A DNA stretch of 64,000 nucleotides. Origin: Voacanga thouarsii. Its lineage: Eukaryota; Streptophyta; Magnoliopsida; Gentianales; Apocynaceae. The notes under the pieces are model-generated. The model was not told the DNA's origin, searched no databases, and worked only from the letters and a program-made list of their open reading frames with translations. Below are positions 33,423 through 46,699 of this stretch, in pieces; within the stretch, counting starts at the first letter, position 1; every line of letters begins with the position of its first letter. The DNA is taken from the NCBI GenBank assembly GCA_026120185.1, contig JANUWF010001617.1, positions 806,001 to 870,000 on the forward strand. The letters are read 5' to 3'. Position numbers and translations under genes: made by a program.

Positions 33423-36228
33423 CTGTATGCATGTTGCTTGGTATAGCTTTTTGCACCTACTGTAACTTTGACATCTTTAGAGAAAGTAATCTTTTTATCT
33501 TCCTTCTCTCCTGATAACTCAATCTTATTTGATTCACCATCTTTTTTAATATAGTACTTAGCAAAAGTAATATGCGTCTCAACTTCAATGAATGGTTTAT
33601 CATCAGCATCTATTTTCTTTACAACGCCATTTCGACGGAATTTGAAACATTGATGCAGGATTGATGACACCACACCATTATCATAGAGCCATGGTCTTCC
33701 TAGCAGAATATTGTAGGAGGTCTTGGCATCAATAACATTAAAAAGAGCAGTTGAAAGCATATCTTCAATTAATATATCCAATCGAAGAGTACCACTAGCT
33801 CGTTACTCCATTTGATTGAAACCTTGTATCATAAAGGGACTTTGGGACAACTCATCTGTAGAAATGCTCAACTCTCTTAATGTTCACAGAGGTAAGATGT
33901 TTACTGCTGATCCTCCATCTAACAGTATCCTATTCACTCTCTGTACTTGCATGTAGTTAGTTACAAATAATAGTCTGTTGTGAGGCGTTGAGCCAAGCAA
34001 TAAATTATTGTCAGTGAATGCTATATCAGCCATGTAGACACTAAGGTCTGCTGAAGATTCAATTCTCTTCATATCTCCTTCATTTATACACACATCATTG
34101 TCTTCTTTGCTTTCCTCATTATGTATGGCATAGTATGAAACAATGTTGAACTTATCAGCAAGTTCCCTTAGTATGAAATCTTTCAGTGTGAGAAGTTCCG
34201 AAAATTTCTTTCAAAAAGAATCATCTACTATTGATGCAGATTTGGTCTTCTTACTTTTGACCTTCCTCACATTTTTCTTTGTGAATCTGCTTCTTACTAA
34301 TGAAGTTCCACCTCTTGAGGCTTTGGTGCGTTTATTTCTTCTTGTCACAAGTGTCCAGCCTTCATCTTTGCCATGAACAGAAGGTTCTTCGCCTTCTTGT
34401 TGATATCCTTCGGTAGGAGGGACTTGTCTGTCAACTTCAACTTTGACAGGATCAAAACTTCCAAACTTAACCTCTAAAATAACAGGTTCAACGGGAGGCA
34501 TAACAACAGTTGTCAAATTTACAGATGCTTTATCTTCTTCGCAGACTACATGTCTTTCACGAACCAACTACATGATCTTGTCCTTAAATACAAAACATTT
34601 CTTAATTGGATGACCAATCAGCCCATAATACTTGCAGTAGTTGAGATCATTTATTCGTCCAACTTCATTCGGACGCTTTGCTTCTGACAACTCTATAGTT
34701 TTAACAGCTAATAATTTATCAAATATTGAAGATGCATCAGAGTCGAGGAAAGAATATTCCTTAGACTGCCTTTCTTCTAAAGTTACCTTTTGAGTTACCT
34801 TTGAAGAAATTTTTATTGGAGTTGCGATTGTAGCCATAGATTCTTTTGCTTCAGTTTTAGAAAAAGATTTGCTCCCTTTTCTAAAATTTTATTTTTCTTT
34901 GCCTTTGTTGGGGTCTTGAACAGGTGCCTTACCCCCATATACTACAATGCTCAATTCCATATCATGAGCACGAGTCGTCAATTCTTCAAAAGTCTTTGGC
35001 ATGATCCTTTTAAGGATATACTGGAGTTCCCAATGCATGCCTTGAATGCACATCTCAATTGTAGATGATTCACTTAGACAATCTCTACAATTGAGGTTCA
35101 AATTCCTCCATTGATGTAGTCCACTACTGGTTTGTCTTTCCATTAATGAGAGTTGGTGAGTTCTATCATGCTGATGATTCTACGAGTACTATAAAATCTA
35201 TTGAGAAACTCTTGTTCAAGTTGCTCCCAACTGTTGATGGAACCAATTGCCAGATCAGTGTACTAGTCAAATGCATTTTCTTTGAGGGATTGTACAAACT
35301 ACTTCACTAGTAGATCCCCATAAGTTCCAACATTATTGCACGTCTTGATGAAGTAAGCCACGTGCTGCTTGGGATTTCCTTTGCCATCAAATTGTTGAAA
35401 CTTTAGTGGCTGATATCCAGCTGGCATTATCTTATCATTAATTCTTTGCGAATAAGGATTTGCATATGTGAAGGTAGATTTGCTACCTCCTTCATACTTA
35501 TCTTTAATCGTACCTATGATAAAGTCTTTGAATTTTTCCATAAGAATCATACCCTTCAGAGAATATCTGAATATCCTGTGATTTCTTGGACGTTTCCACT
35601 TCCTCTTGCACTTCATATCTCTTCAGAGGAGCTTGACTTGTTTCTCCAATCTTTCTCAAAGCGATTGATGAGATGCGTGATGGTGAGATCTTGCTCTTGG
35701 GAGTGTTTGGTGAGTCCTTCCACCAATTTTGTGAGGTGCGCAAGTTGCTCTTCTAGATTTTATGTGCCCGTCATCATAACCGGTGTCACAGAAGAAGTAG
35801 TAGTAGAATCTTCATTGAATGAAGCTTTAAATTTGAGGTCTTCATGGGGGGATTGAGTGTTGGTCAGCTTGTTAGGAGTTGTTGGTCTTCTCCAATGCAG
35901 GTGACATCTTGCGCATTATAGAAACAACATATTACTTCAACTTTGCGGTTGCAGGCGATGAGACAACGCCTAAGTTTTAAGCATTGCTTTATGAAAGAAC
36001 TCAAGCCTTACTTCTTGTCAGCATGCCTTGGCTTGAAGCGTATAGAGCCTTGCCAACAGTTATAGCAGCCTCAATGATATCAGTAACCTTTGAACGAGTA
36101 GATGTAATTTTGTTGTTTTTTGGGGGCCATTGAGTTGATTTGTGCTTGTACCTAAACTTGGGATTAATTTAAAGGTTGAAGAAAAGAGATTGGAGGCAGG
36201 GATTGTCCCACTGGGCATGCCAGAAATT
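33423..36228 (-). pseudogene. Ty3/gypsy element 1: gag-protease and leader, broken
   Basis: On the minus strand, 35299-35616 carries Gag text (YQPLKFQQFDGKGNPKQHVA) and 34889-35143 the next Gag block (MHWELQYILKRIMPKTFEELTTRAHDMEL). 34568-34837 follows with a knuckle-like CKYYGLIGHPIKKC. 33884-34093 has the protease active-site text RILLDGGSAVNILP, and 33419-33781 its continuation (FNVIDAKTSYNILLGRPWLY). These are typical of plant gypsy Gag-Pro. The blocks sit in different frames with stops, and RT and integrase are absent because the hAT end cuts the element at 33422. The leader near 36180-36228 reads GCATGCCCAGTGGGAC on the minus strand, a plausible primer-binding zone. Confidence 0.85.
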
Positions 36229-37092
36229 TGTAGACGATAAATTTTAAGTTTGCAAATAAGACAAGAAAAATATCAAAATTTATAAAATATTTAGTAAATA
36301 TGAAAAGTGATTACAAATCTTCGAAGAAATCCTAAATTGTAGGATAAGTCCTCCGATTCTTTTATTTTTTAAAAATGTTGATTCGAGAACTGAAGAGCTT
36401 AATCTCGAATCGATCGAAATTTGATGACGAACACTTGATTGCCAAACCTTCGAGACTTGTTTGATGCAAAGCAAAATGAACGGCTTAAAATTTGATGAAG
36501 ATTCCGAACCTTGATTTGATGATGATTCTGAACCTTGAATTTGATGACGATTCTGAACCTTAAATTTGATTAAACTTGAATGTTTGAGCTTGTTGAAACT
36601 TGAGATGCCTCTTGTTTATTGAAGCTTGAGAATCCTGGGGTGCCTCGAACCATTGAGGGAAGACCCTATATATAGGCCAAATCCCTTGACTTTAGCATAA
36701 ATAGTCGATGTGAGATTTTGAAGAAGTCTCCCAACAAACCCTAATGGACTTAGGTTTAAAATGACCTGGGCTTAATTTATGTTTTAGCCAAATCTCAGTT
36801 AATTCACATTATATTTGAGTTATGAGATTTTCAAAAAGTCCAACTTTAGGGTCTAGTCCAATTCTATTTAATCAATAATATATTGAATTTAATGTAAAAT
36901 GGACCATTAACAATAGCCCAATTTTTTATAGTCCAATCTCATGATACATTGGATTTAATGGGCTTTTAATGATGGCCCAATTATATTAATTCAAAAATAA
37001 TTATACTTATTCATGAATTAATTTTAATTAATTAAGACTAAAATATGTAATTTTCTTTTAATCTTGAAAATATATTTTATCCCAAAATTCTT
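36229..37092 (-). repeat. Probable 5' LTR of gypsy element 1
   Basis: AT-rich, non-coding, starting TGTAGACG at the leader side. There is no second copy in the window, so its outer limit is only inferred from the start of the next element at 37093. It contains a direct repetition of GATTCTGAACCTT-type text near 36500-36560. Confidence 0.4.
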
Positions 37093-38019
37093 TGTCTAGA
37101 GTCACGAGGCTAAATCCGTTATTTAAACTTGAAACCTTATATTGGAGGCAGCTTAATTCTAGCTAAACTAAACTACTCAACCTTTACTAGTTAATAAATA
37201 CAAATATAAAATGTAAGTAAGTACAAAGAGAAGAAGAGAATACAAAACAATTACGGGTCCTGCCCATTCTTGAACTTTTATTAATGAATGGATAAAGATA
37301 CAAGAAACAAATGTTAAATATTTACAACCTATAAGCAATAACTCAGCATGTACTAGACTTCCTTCAAAATTCTAACTACGTCTCTCGTTTATTCTCTTTG
37401 TAAGAGTTTTCTATGAAAATGAGATGAATGAGATGAATGAATTACAACTAAATGTATAGGTTATTTATGGGACTTCTTTAGAATAGTCCTCAAGTAACTG
37501 GAAATCCAACTCTACGTTAGGCTCAATTATGTAGGGCTTATCTCTAAATCTCTGGATAATCTCCACGATCGGATTAAGTTATCAAATATAACCTTACCTC
37601 TAATCTCTAGAGATAAGACCTTAGACTTAATCTTGGATAAGACTCATTTCCAACTTAAACTCTGCATCTTTTTGTTGGCCAAGCTCATCAATTACGAATC
37701 AGTCTGTAGGTCTACATGTAACACTTCATGGGATTGAGATAAAAGTGTAAATGGTATATAAGATGAGTCTAAGTGTCTATTGTTCATTTAGAATATTTAT
37801 TTTGGCCTAGTGAAGATAGCGACTAAATAGTTGACCATATGTGTTTCCATACCTATAGTTGTGTTCTTAGGTCCGTAGGTACAGAATGTAACATTTGGTA
37901 TGAGAGTAAGTAACTAGCCCTTATATAGAAACTAAGCCTATTTTTGGTTTACAGATAAGGTGGGGAAGGGGAGAGGCATATATACTCTTACTAAGGAAAA
38001 TAATAGCATTTATTCATAT

Positions 38020-38347
38020 TTTGTTTGGTATGAATAGAAGAAGAGGTGGAAGAAGAGATAGAATAATTAATTTAATTTTTAATTTTATCCCTCATTATCT
38101 ATTTTATTAAAGTTTTAAATATTAAAAATGTGATTAATGTTATCATGAATTGCTCTCACTTTATTTTCTCTTTCCCAATCCCTTCAAATTGGGAGAGAAG
38201 AAAATTCTTATGTGGAGGGGGTGGTACCCCCTCCTAATTTACTTTCACATAGTTATATCTAACTAAATGAGGTAAATGTATTATTTACTTCAATATTTAC
38301 TTCCCCTCTTTATTTTCTTCTTCAAAATAGTCCAACCAAACATAACT
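38020..38347. mobile_element. Possible MITE inside the TRIM-like element
   Basis: The left end reads TTTTGTTTGGTATGAATAG and the reverse complement of the right end reads TTATGTTTGGTTGGACTAT. Both are followed by GAAGAAG-rich text. Non-coding; the target duplication is not clear. Confidence 0.35.
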
Positions 38348-38397
38348 TAAGTGCTACATTATGTGTGGTGGAAGCTATATCTAGAATCTCACACATT

Positions 38398-38548
38398 AGG
38401 GAGAAAATAGGCTAGGCTTCATAGGCTATGGCTTGGGCTTGACCTGTTTAGAAAAGAAGTTAGACTTGAGATTAAAACCAGTATTTAGTTAAATAGGCTT
38501 GGCCTGTTTGGTTAAAGTTTGGCCCAAAACCTATCAGGTTCTGGCTTG

Positions 38549-38579
<31 letters not shown>

Positions 38580-39000
38580 TATATTATATAATATATTATA
38601 TATGTATAAATGCAAATGAGTTTGTTGTTTGTTTCATTATGTTATGGATTTGTTTGTATTGTATTTACGATGGCTAGTTGTATTTATATTTAAGTTTGCA
38701 TTATATTTCTGTTTAAACAGACCTCTTGTATGAATTCTAGTTTTATTGTGTTTGAACTGAAGTTACAATACTAGTTTTGATTTTATAGAACTCTAGTTAT
38801 TACATTTTTATATGTGGCTGATAAAGTAAGAATTTTTATATGTTAACAGACTTTTAAGTAGGTTTCAGGTTAGGTTAAGTTTTTGAGCAGCCTAAGCTCG
38901 GGCCTAAAAAAGGGCCTTATATAGGCTAACAAACTAGGTTTAGGCATGTTTAGCCTGGCTTGATCTATTTCCATGCCTATGCATGCCGCTTAGTTAGTCT
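38398..39000. other. Non-coding interior of the TRIM-like element
   Basis: Contains repeated AGGCTTGGCCTGTTT/AGGCCTA-type motifs at 38400-38540 and 38860-38980 and a (TA)n run at about 38551-38575. Nothing coding. Confidence 0.4.
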
Positions 39001-39543
39001 CGGTTTGTTAATTTAGCCCGACAAGAATACCTGAGCATAAAGAGGAAGTGAATATGACACTCATGAAATTGGGATGAAAAGTGTGAATGGTACATAATGA
39101 TGAACTTAAGTACCCTTTTTTTTAGATATTCATTGGGCCCAATAAAGATGATGGCTAAGTAGTTAATCGTGAGTATTACTAGGCTCATAGTTACGTTCTT
39201 GGACCTACGGGTAGGAGGCTTGATAATGCATCCTAGCCTCAAGCCCATGCATACCTCATATCTATCTGGTCTATATATACACAGATAAGTTAGCCTACTA
39301 AGTTTTGGTCCATCTTTTTTGCCAAGTGTAAGAACCTTGTCTAAGCCTTGACCTTAGTTTCATATCTCACAGCCATCTTGAGTATCTAAGTTTCTCTCCA
39401 TGGTTTATCTATCAAGTTCTAGAACCAACATTCTAGCTAGTCTTCCTATCTCTTAGGTGCACTAGCCTACTGGCATGTTCTTAGCTCATAAGTGGTTTAG
39501 GCACCATCATGCGTGCCCCTGTATCAAGCTTAAAGGTTTGACA

Positions 39544-42500
39544 TACCTCCCTCACTTGGAAAGATCAACATTCTTGTTAACACCTAGACTCACAAAATCT
39601 TCAAATATATATAAATCTCCCTATCAAACTACTATACGTTCACGTCCCGTTCTCAAGTGGCATTAATAACATTCTCACCCAACCAATGGACTAAATACTC
39701 TATCTCCCAATTCTTCATACTTTGTCCTTAGATTATGTAAGTAGCATTCTCTTCACCTACTTGTCATTCTTAACGACCTCGAATAGGCGATCATACTCAA
39801 GAACCAAGACCCTTATGAATTGTTTTATTGTTGATCTTCTTTATGATCTGGGGAGTCAATTTAAGCATTACCTGATCTTCTACTTGAAAATCAACGTCAC
39901 TTTTGTTCTAATTTGCATATTTTTTCTTTCTCTGTTAGGACAATATCAATCTATCACGAGTCTTATCCACCAATTCATACTTGGCTCAAGCAAACCTATA
40001 AGTTACAAGTCATTTACCACCGCTTCGCTACGATAGGACCTTATAGGACATCACCGGTTGTTGACCAGTTGCGGACTCAAATAGGATAAAGCTAGTTGAT
40101 GAAGACTTGCTAATTTTAGCTTAACTATGTAGCATGAAGCAGGTCCATCCAATTTTTTTAGCTGTCAGTGATCTAATGCCTTACATAGTCTTATCTAATA
40201 ATGCATTTATTCTCTCAATCTATCCATTGGTCTAAGGATAATTTGTAGTAGAAAACTTTAATTTTGAACTCAAAATACCGAATAAAGCTATCCAGAATCT
40301 CTCTGCAAATCTTGTAACTGATGATGTCTTCTAACAAGTTAAAGTACTTCATTATGTTTTTATAGAACAGTCCACTAACTTCCTCCATTGAACACTTCTT
40401 AATAGTAAAGACAAAGACTACGTAATTAGAAAAACGGTTGATTGCCACAAAAATTGAGGCCATACCTTTCATCTTAAGAAGGCCAGAAATAAAGTCCATA
40501 GAAATCAACTAGCTTAGATGATCCGAAATCGGTAGAGGTTGTAAAAATCTAACTTCCCTTCTTGTTTCTGCCTTCTCCAATTAGCACACTAAACAAAACT
40601 TCACATACACCTCAATATCTTGCTCCATTTTTTGCTAAAAAAACCATCTCAATAATAAAACACGTATCCATTCTACGCTTGGGTGACTAGCCCACTATAG
40701 ATCATGGGTTTCCTTTAAAAGTTATTGTTGTTGACACGCCCTCACTGGTATATATGCTCTACCTCTTTTTGACATAGAGTAAGCCATCCTCTATTCGTAG
40801 TGCCTGACTAGACCTTTCCTCACTTAGTCTAACAACTTTATATAGACTTTGTCTCTACGATTCAACACTTTGATCTGATCCAGAAAATCAGACTCTACTA
40901 TAGTGAGGGGTGCCACAATCCTCCAATTTATTTTTGGCTTAGGGTATCCGCAATAGCATTCTTCTTTTTTGGTTTGTATATCCAATCAAAATCAAATTCC
41001 TCCAGGAATTCTTTTGGGAATTAAAATATGTGTTAGCAACATTATATATCACCATTATAAAATATGTGTCCAGCAAGTAGTGTCTCCATATTGTCAAGTA
41101 GTGCACTGTCATCGTCATCTTTTTCCAATGAATCGTGTATCTCTATTTGCACTTGTTAAGCTTGAGTCTCTAAAAGGCTACTGGTTACTTATCCTTCATC
41201 AAAATATCACCAATAGTAATGTTTGAGACGTCAATGTATACCTCAAATAGAAGATTAAAATACATCAACTTTAAGATTGGTTATGATACAATGGCCTACT
41301 TCAAATTTTGAAATGACTCATCACACTTAGCATTCCATTCCCACGTCTAATCCTTATTCTGTAGGATTGTTAATAAGGTTGCCCTTCTCGAACATCCCTT
41401 TATAAACTACCTATACTAGTTGGTAAGGCCCAAGATTGATCGCAACTCTAGCACTTTTGTCGGGGTTAAGCAATTCAGCATAACTTTCACCTTCTTATGG
41501 TTCATCCTTATCTGGCATTGACTGAGCACACTCCAAAGAAAAGTGATCTCTATTTGCCCAAATTTACACTCTTCATTCTTTATATGTAGCTTAAATTCCC
41601 TAAGTTGTTAGAACACATTCCTTAAATATACCACATACTCTTTCAATATTTGGCTATACACAATAATATCATCTAGTTATATCATCACGAACTCATCCAA
41701 AAAGTTATAGAGGGAATTGTACATCATATTATAAAAACTAGTAGGGACATTGGCTAGACTAAATTGTATGATAAAAAAATGCATAAAAGCCATACTTTTA
41801 TCACCACTGTGGCTTTGACCTTATCTCTCTTAGTAATTCGTACTTGCTAATAATCTGATCTAAGGTCAATCTTAGTAAAGTGCATCCCATCACCAACTGA
41901 TCAAACTAATCTGCAACATTTAAGATTGGGTACTTGTTCTTGATAATTAGTTTTTTCAACACCCAGTAATCTACACAAAACTAAAGAAACCATCCATCCG
42001 ACCCATAACAACTCTTCGAGCTATTTTCTCAACTTAACCAGCGTAGTAGGTGACATGCGACAGGGTGTTTGGGTTAAAGAAATAGTACTTGAGATAAGCT
42101 CAATCTTGTGGTCTTTGCACATTTAGGGGCAAGTGCTTTGGCCATTCTTTTGGTATCACATCAGTAAAATCATCCAACATACTAGCTATCTCGTCTGAGA
42201 CCTCTTGGTAGACATCTTTCTTGATTTTCACTAATGCATCTATGTAAGTCATTTTGTCATGCCTCTATTCAGACTTAAACTATACAGGAGACACTATCCT
42301 AAGCTCTTGCTTTCCTTTGTTGAGATAGGTACAATGTATAAAGAAGGGGGCTAAGTCATCTACAATTAATACTCCTCCTATGGGTGGCATAATTGCTGCC
42401 TTCATTGCGACTAAACATTCCCAAGAATAAGATCGAATTCGTCTAAGGGAATCGCCATAAGATTGCTTATACTTTGCTAAGTTCTAACCTGTAAATTCAC

Positions 42501-42797
42501 ACTTTCCATACCTTGCATTGGTTTAGTTTCAGAGTTCATTGCTTTCAATCGACTTGAATGCTCAGCAACATTAAGCCTAAATGTCTTGCCTTACAATTCG
42601 CCACATGGTTGTGGATTGGTCTTCAATCTACCATAGTTAGCATTTTATTTCCATTGACCCATGCCTTCATATACATCAACCTATATTGGGAAGCCTTTCC
42701 CACATTCATGGCATTTAGCAACTACAAAGAATTGACATATGGTGTTATCGATCCTTAGGCCTCTTGGACTTATGCCACATCGAACTTCTCACATATT
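39544..42797 (-). pseudogene. Pol region of gypsy element 2, heavily broken
   Basis: 40215-40508 encodes the start of a gypsy integrase core on the minus strand (MDFISGLLKMKGMASIFVAINRFSNYVVF). 41500-41720 reads as RT with the catalytic block as LDDIIVYSQ, followed by helix text ending CKFGQIEITF. Stops occur about every 30-60 codons. Protease is not clearly visible. 39544-40214 and 40509-41499 contain the integrase tail and RNase H/zinc-domain remains, too degraded to delimit. Confidence 0.75.
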
Positions 42798-43720
42798 TTA
42801 TTCTTCAAGGCAGTGTACTGCATAATGAGAACCTTCACATTTGTAGTAGTTGTCTTTAGAGGCCTTCTTGGGTTTAAAACTACCATCTTTATCCCTTTGG
42901 TGTCCTTGCCTTAGGGTACTTTGCCCTTCCTTTTGGCATTTCTCTTCGGGACTACGTGCTGCATAATGAGGACTATCATAATTGTAACAGCTATCTTTAG
43001 GGGCCTCCTTAGGTTTAGGATCACTGTCCTTATCTCTCATTGTATCTTTGCCTTGGGGTGCTTTGCCCTTCTTCTTGGCATTGCTCTTTAATTTTTTCGA
43101 GTCCACCTCCTTATCTTGGCTTGGACTAGGCATTATTTTGTAGTCCACCAAACAAACTGCAACCATTATCGCATGTGCTAAGTTCTAGACTCCTTGTCAT
43201 CTCAACTCCATTTAAGCCTAAACTTGCAACCTAGTCATAAAATTAAAGAGCTTATCCTCCTCGAATATTTATTTCACATCCAGGATCAATGAGTTGAACT
43301 TCTTCATATAGTCCCGTATGGAACTAGTGGGTTTGAGGCTCCTTAGGGCTTCTCCTACCAACCACAATGTGTTAGTCAACAGAATTTAACATATGCAACC
43401 AAATATACAGAAGCAATAATTACCTTTTCTTCATTAGGTATATGAGCAATTGTAAAGTACAGTTCTATATCCCACAAGAAATTTTCGAGCTCTTAGGCAC
43501 TACTTGTACGTCAAATGCTTTTGGTTCCAACACCTTCAGTTTGGGCATCTCTGGTGTCCTCTTACCAGCTCTACTGGCCAAGTTGTGCTTGATCAAGGCT
43601 AAATTAGCCTTGATGTCCTTCACTTCCAGGCTTCTACTAGAGATAGCTCCATAATTCTATGATTTTGCCTGAGCTAGTTTGGTCTCAATAGTTGTGATCC
43701 TCTCATTACAAACATTTATG
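42798..43720 (-). pseudogene. Gag C-terminus of gypsy element 2 with duplicated knuckle unit
   Basis: The open minus-strand frame at 42798-43166 (122 residues) is Lys/Asp-rich. It contains the linker-knuckle unit twice: KAPKDSCYNYDSPHYAARS-type and KASKDNYYKCEGSHYAVHC-type, each a damaged CCHC knuckle. Gag helices continue to about 43720 with stops. Confidence 0.7.
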
Positions 43721-43982
43721 GATTGGTTTAGATCTTATACTCAAGTATCCAAATCGACCTCAATGTAGCTGCTCATTGAGCTTGGACGTGCAACTCCTCT
43801 AGGTTGCATATTTGAGTATGAAGTTGATTCCTTCTTTGGGCCATTGATGAATAATCTTCTCCAATGTCAGCAAAACTCACAGCTTGGGATAAAAAAGCCA
43901 ATGTTACTTCCAACTGAGCAAGTTTTTCAGCGGACTTTACTATTGACATACTTCAACATGAACTGTGCTTTGATACCATACT

Positions 43983-44772
43983 TGTTATAAGATTAAGTCC
44001 ATTATCTAGGCTTGGAACCTTATGCTAGTAGTAACTTGATCCTACCCAAACCAAGGTACTCAGCCTTAATCAACTAACAAGCACAAATATAAAATTCAAG
44101 TAAAGAGATAAGAAGAGAACACAAGACAATTACGAGTCCCACTAACCTTAAACTTCTATTAATGAATGAATAAGGATACAAGAGACAAGTGTTTACTATA
44201 TCGCTTCAAGTTATCACTTAGCATATGCCAGACTTCTTCCCAAAGCCTAATTTAGTCTCTTGTGTATTCTTTCTACAAAAGCTTTCTATAAGAATGAATA
44301 AATAAATTACAACTGAATATCTAGGCTATTTATAGGACTTCCTTAGAGCAGTCCTCAAGTAATTAGGAATCTAACTACATGGAGCTTACTTCCTAAGTTT
44401 TTGTATGATCTCCACCATTAGATCAAACCATCATATAAGACATTATCTCTAATCCCTTGAAATAAAACCTTGGATTTAATCTTGGATTAGACCCCTTCTC
44501 TTACTTGGACTCTGCCTCCTCTTTATAGGCCAAATTAGTCAGCCATGAACCAATTTGTAGGTTCGCATCCCAACCTCAGGCACATGCATGCCTCATGTTT
44601 GTCTGACCACACTTGCATAACTAAATTAGCTCACCAAACTTTGATTTACCTCTTTGCCAAGTTTGAGAACCTTACCTAAGCCTCAGTCTTAGTTTTATGC
44701 CTCATAGCCATCTTGAGCATCCAAGTTTCTTGCCATGGTCCATTTATCAGGTCTTGGCACCAACATTCCAAC
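43983..44772 (-). repeat. 5' LTR of gypsy element 2, inner part
   Basis: Starts TGTTATAAG and aligns with the left LTR. It is interrupted at 44773 by the MULE and resumes at 53797. 44764-44772 (CATTCCAAC) is the target duplication. Confidence 0.8.
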
Positions 44773-44878
44773 GGGATTTTGACCGAATTGGTGCGAAAAT
44801 CCACTGGAACGCCATTTGAGGGCGGACAAGGAGCCGTTGGCTTAGTGGGGGTACCTCGTATTCACAGAATGCGAGATG
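44773..44878. repeat. Left terminal inverted repeat of the MULE
   Basis: Pairs with 53689-53787. It contains a palindrome around CTCGTATTCACAGAATGCGAG-type text at 44858-44878, and a further GCGAGGTCCACGGACCTCGC palindrome follows at 44939-44958. Confidence 0.9.
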
Positions 44879-44967
44879 CTCTCCCCGACAAAAGCCATGG
44901 AGTCCGTGCAGTTGCTGTGATTTTCGCATTTGTGATTTGCGAGGTCCACGGACCTCGCAAACCGTAA

Positions 44968-45408
44968 ATGCGAAATTCTACCCTATTTTTCCCAGACTTT
45001 TTCCCCCTTCTCCCGGTTGTCTTTTTCGTCTTTCTGGTCAGTCACGCGGAGGAGAAAAGATGCAGCATGCTATTTTTCCAGACTTTTCAGATGGCATGGG
45101 CTTTTGACAGATTCTTCACGGGTGATATGCTTCGGCTGGTGATATATGTAATGCTCTTCTGGTAAAAGGCATTTGTGCTCCATCCATCTCCCACCCTCAG
45201 AAGCAAGAAAAAAACAACCGCTGAAACCCCATTAATTTGCTACCTTCATCTCCATCTCCCACTTTCCCTAGAAGAAGAAAAGCAACTGCCTACCCACCTC
45301 CATCTCCCACGTTCGCTAGAACTTCCACTGCCGCCGAAACTTCCACTATCGCCGCCAGACAGAGTCATTGCTGCCGCCGCTGCCTTCAGTGATCTTCTTA
45401 TCTAACAG
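44968..45408 (+). promoter_or_regulatory. Probable promoter and first untranslated exon of the MULE
   Basis: GC-richer than what follows, with CT/CCATCTCCCAC repeats and GCCGCCG text. It ends in ATCTAACAG before GTTTTTTGC, a possible splice donor. Small frames here show no domain. The role is inferred from position only. Confidence 0.4.
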
Positions 45409-46660
45409 GTTTTTTGCTATGTTGAAGATTGTATTGTATTATATATATATATTGATTAGGATTGATTATCATATTTCAATAAGTGTATTGTTAAATTGTG
45501 TAGTAATTAAGCAGTGGGATTTTGTTGCCAATTCTGTGTTTGTTGAATTATTTATTGGTGAATTTTGAGTTTTCTTGAATCTGATTCTTTGGGGTTGATT
45601 TGAGGAGTTGCATTTTGTGGTGAATGGATATAAAATAAAGCTCTGGAAGTTTGAGTTTTGTTAAATTATTTCACGAAGGTTGATGTTGTGAGGGTTTTGA
45701 TTTTGAACAAAATTGCCGGAGTAGCAGTACTCAAAAACCATATCTAGCAATGATCTATAAGAAGATAGAGTTGGAACTAAAACCCTCCAAACCAAAGGGA
45801 GAAAAAAAAATTAATGAATGAGATTGACATATAAGAAAATAAAAAATCAGTCTATTTTTAAAGTTTAACGTTTGCAGTACTCAATGCGATTAATGTTTGC
45901 AGTACTCAATCAAAGTTTAATTTAATTTGATTTTAATTATTTTTAAATTAGATTAATATTCTTTAATTTAAATAAAATTATTTAAAACTTCGGATTTAAT
46001 TTTCTGTTAGTTGTTTTAGTTTTTATAATTTCATGTAACAAAAATTGTTATATAATAAAAGTAATAATCTTGTAAAATCATGTAAATTGAGCTTGGGCTT
46101 GTTGGAAAATCATGTAAAATCCTGTAAATTGTTATATAATAAAATTGTTATAGTCACAATTCAACTATTTTTTCTTATCCCTAATTATTATATTATAGTC
46201 ACAATTAAAATTTTATAATATAATTTAGTGTATATATATATATATATATAATATTTATATATTTAAATTAAAATTATTATTTAGTATTTATAATTATTAT
46301 TTATTATTACAAAATTACTATATTTAGGTCATTATTAATTTATTTAGTTAGTACTTAATATTATTTTCCGATACGTAATAACCAATATTTATTGTCTTAT
46401 TAAAGTAATTAATTATTTATTGTGTTATTTATTTGTTTAATTATTATTTATTTATTTAAATATTTAATTACATAAATAGTTATTTAATTATTATTTATTA
46501 CTTACTACTATAATAAATTTAAATATTTACTAATAACATATTTATTGGTTGATTTTGTTAAAACTATTATTTATTATTAACATTATATATTATTGCTATC
46601 GGGCCTGTTGGAAAGAATATATAAATAATTTACATATATAGTCCAGAAATGTTAAAATTA

Positions 46661-46699
<39 letters not shown>

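Larger units (their letters stand above)
37717..39220. mobile_element. TRIM-like small LTR element nested in the gypsy LTR
   Basis: About 1.5 kb bounded by direct repeats of roughly 160 bp (37717-37890 and 39053-39220). The first ends ATGTAACA and is followed by TTTGGTATGAGAG, resembling an initiator-Met primer-binding site. The second is preceded by AAAGAGGAAGTGAA, a purine tract. There is no coding frame. The right LTR of the host gypsy shows the empty site. Confidence 0.55.
37093..39543 (-). repeat. 3' LTR of gypsy element 2, with an insertion
   Basis: 37093-37716 aligns to 43983-44560 and 39221-39543 aligns to 44561-44772 joined to 53797-53908. The middle 1.5 kb has no counterpart in the other LTR. 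A purine tract (minus strand AGTGAGGGAGGTA) adjoins the inner end at 39544. Confidence 0.75.
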
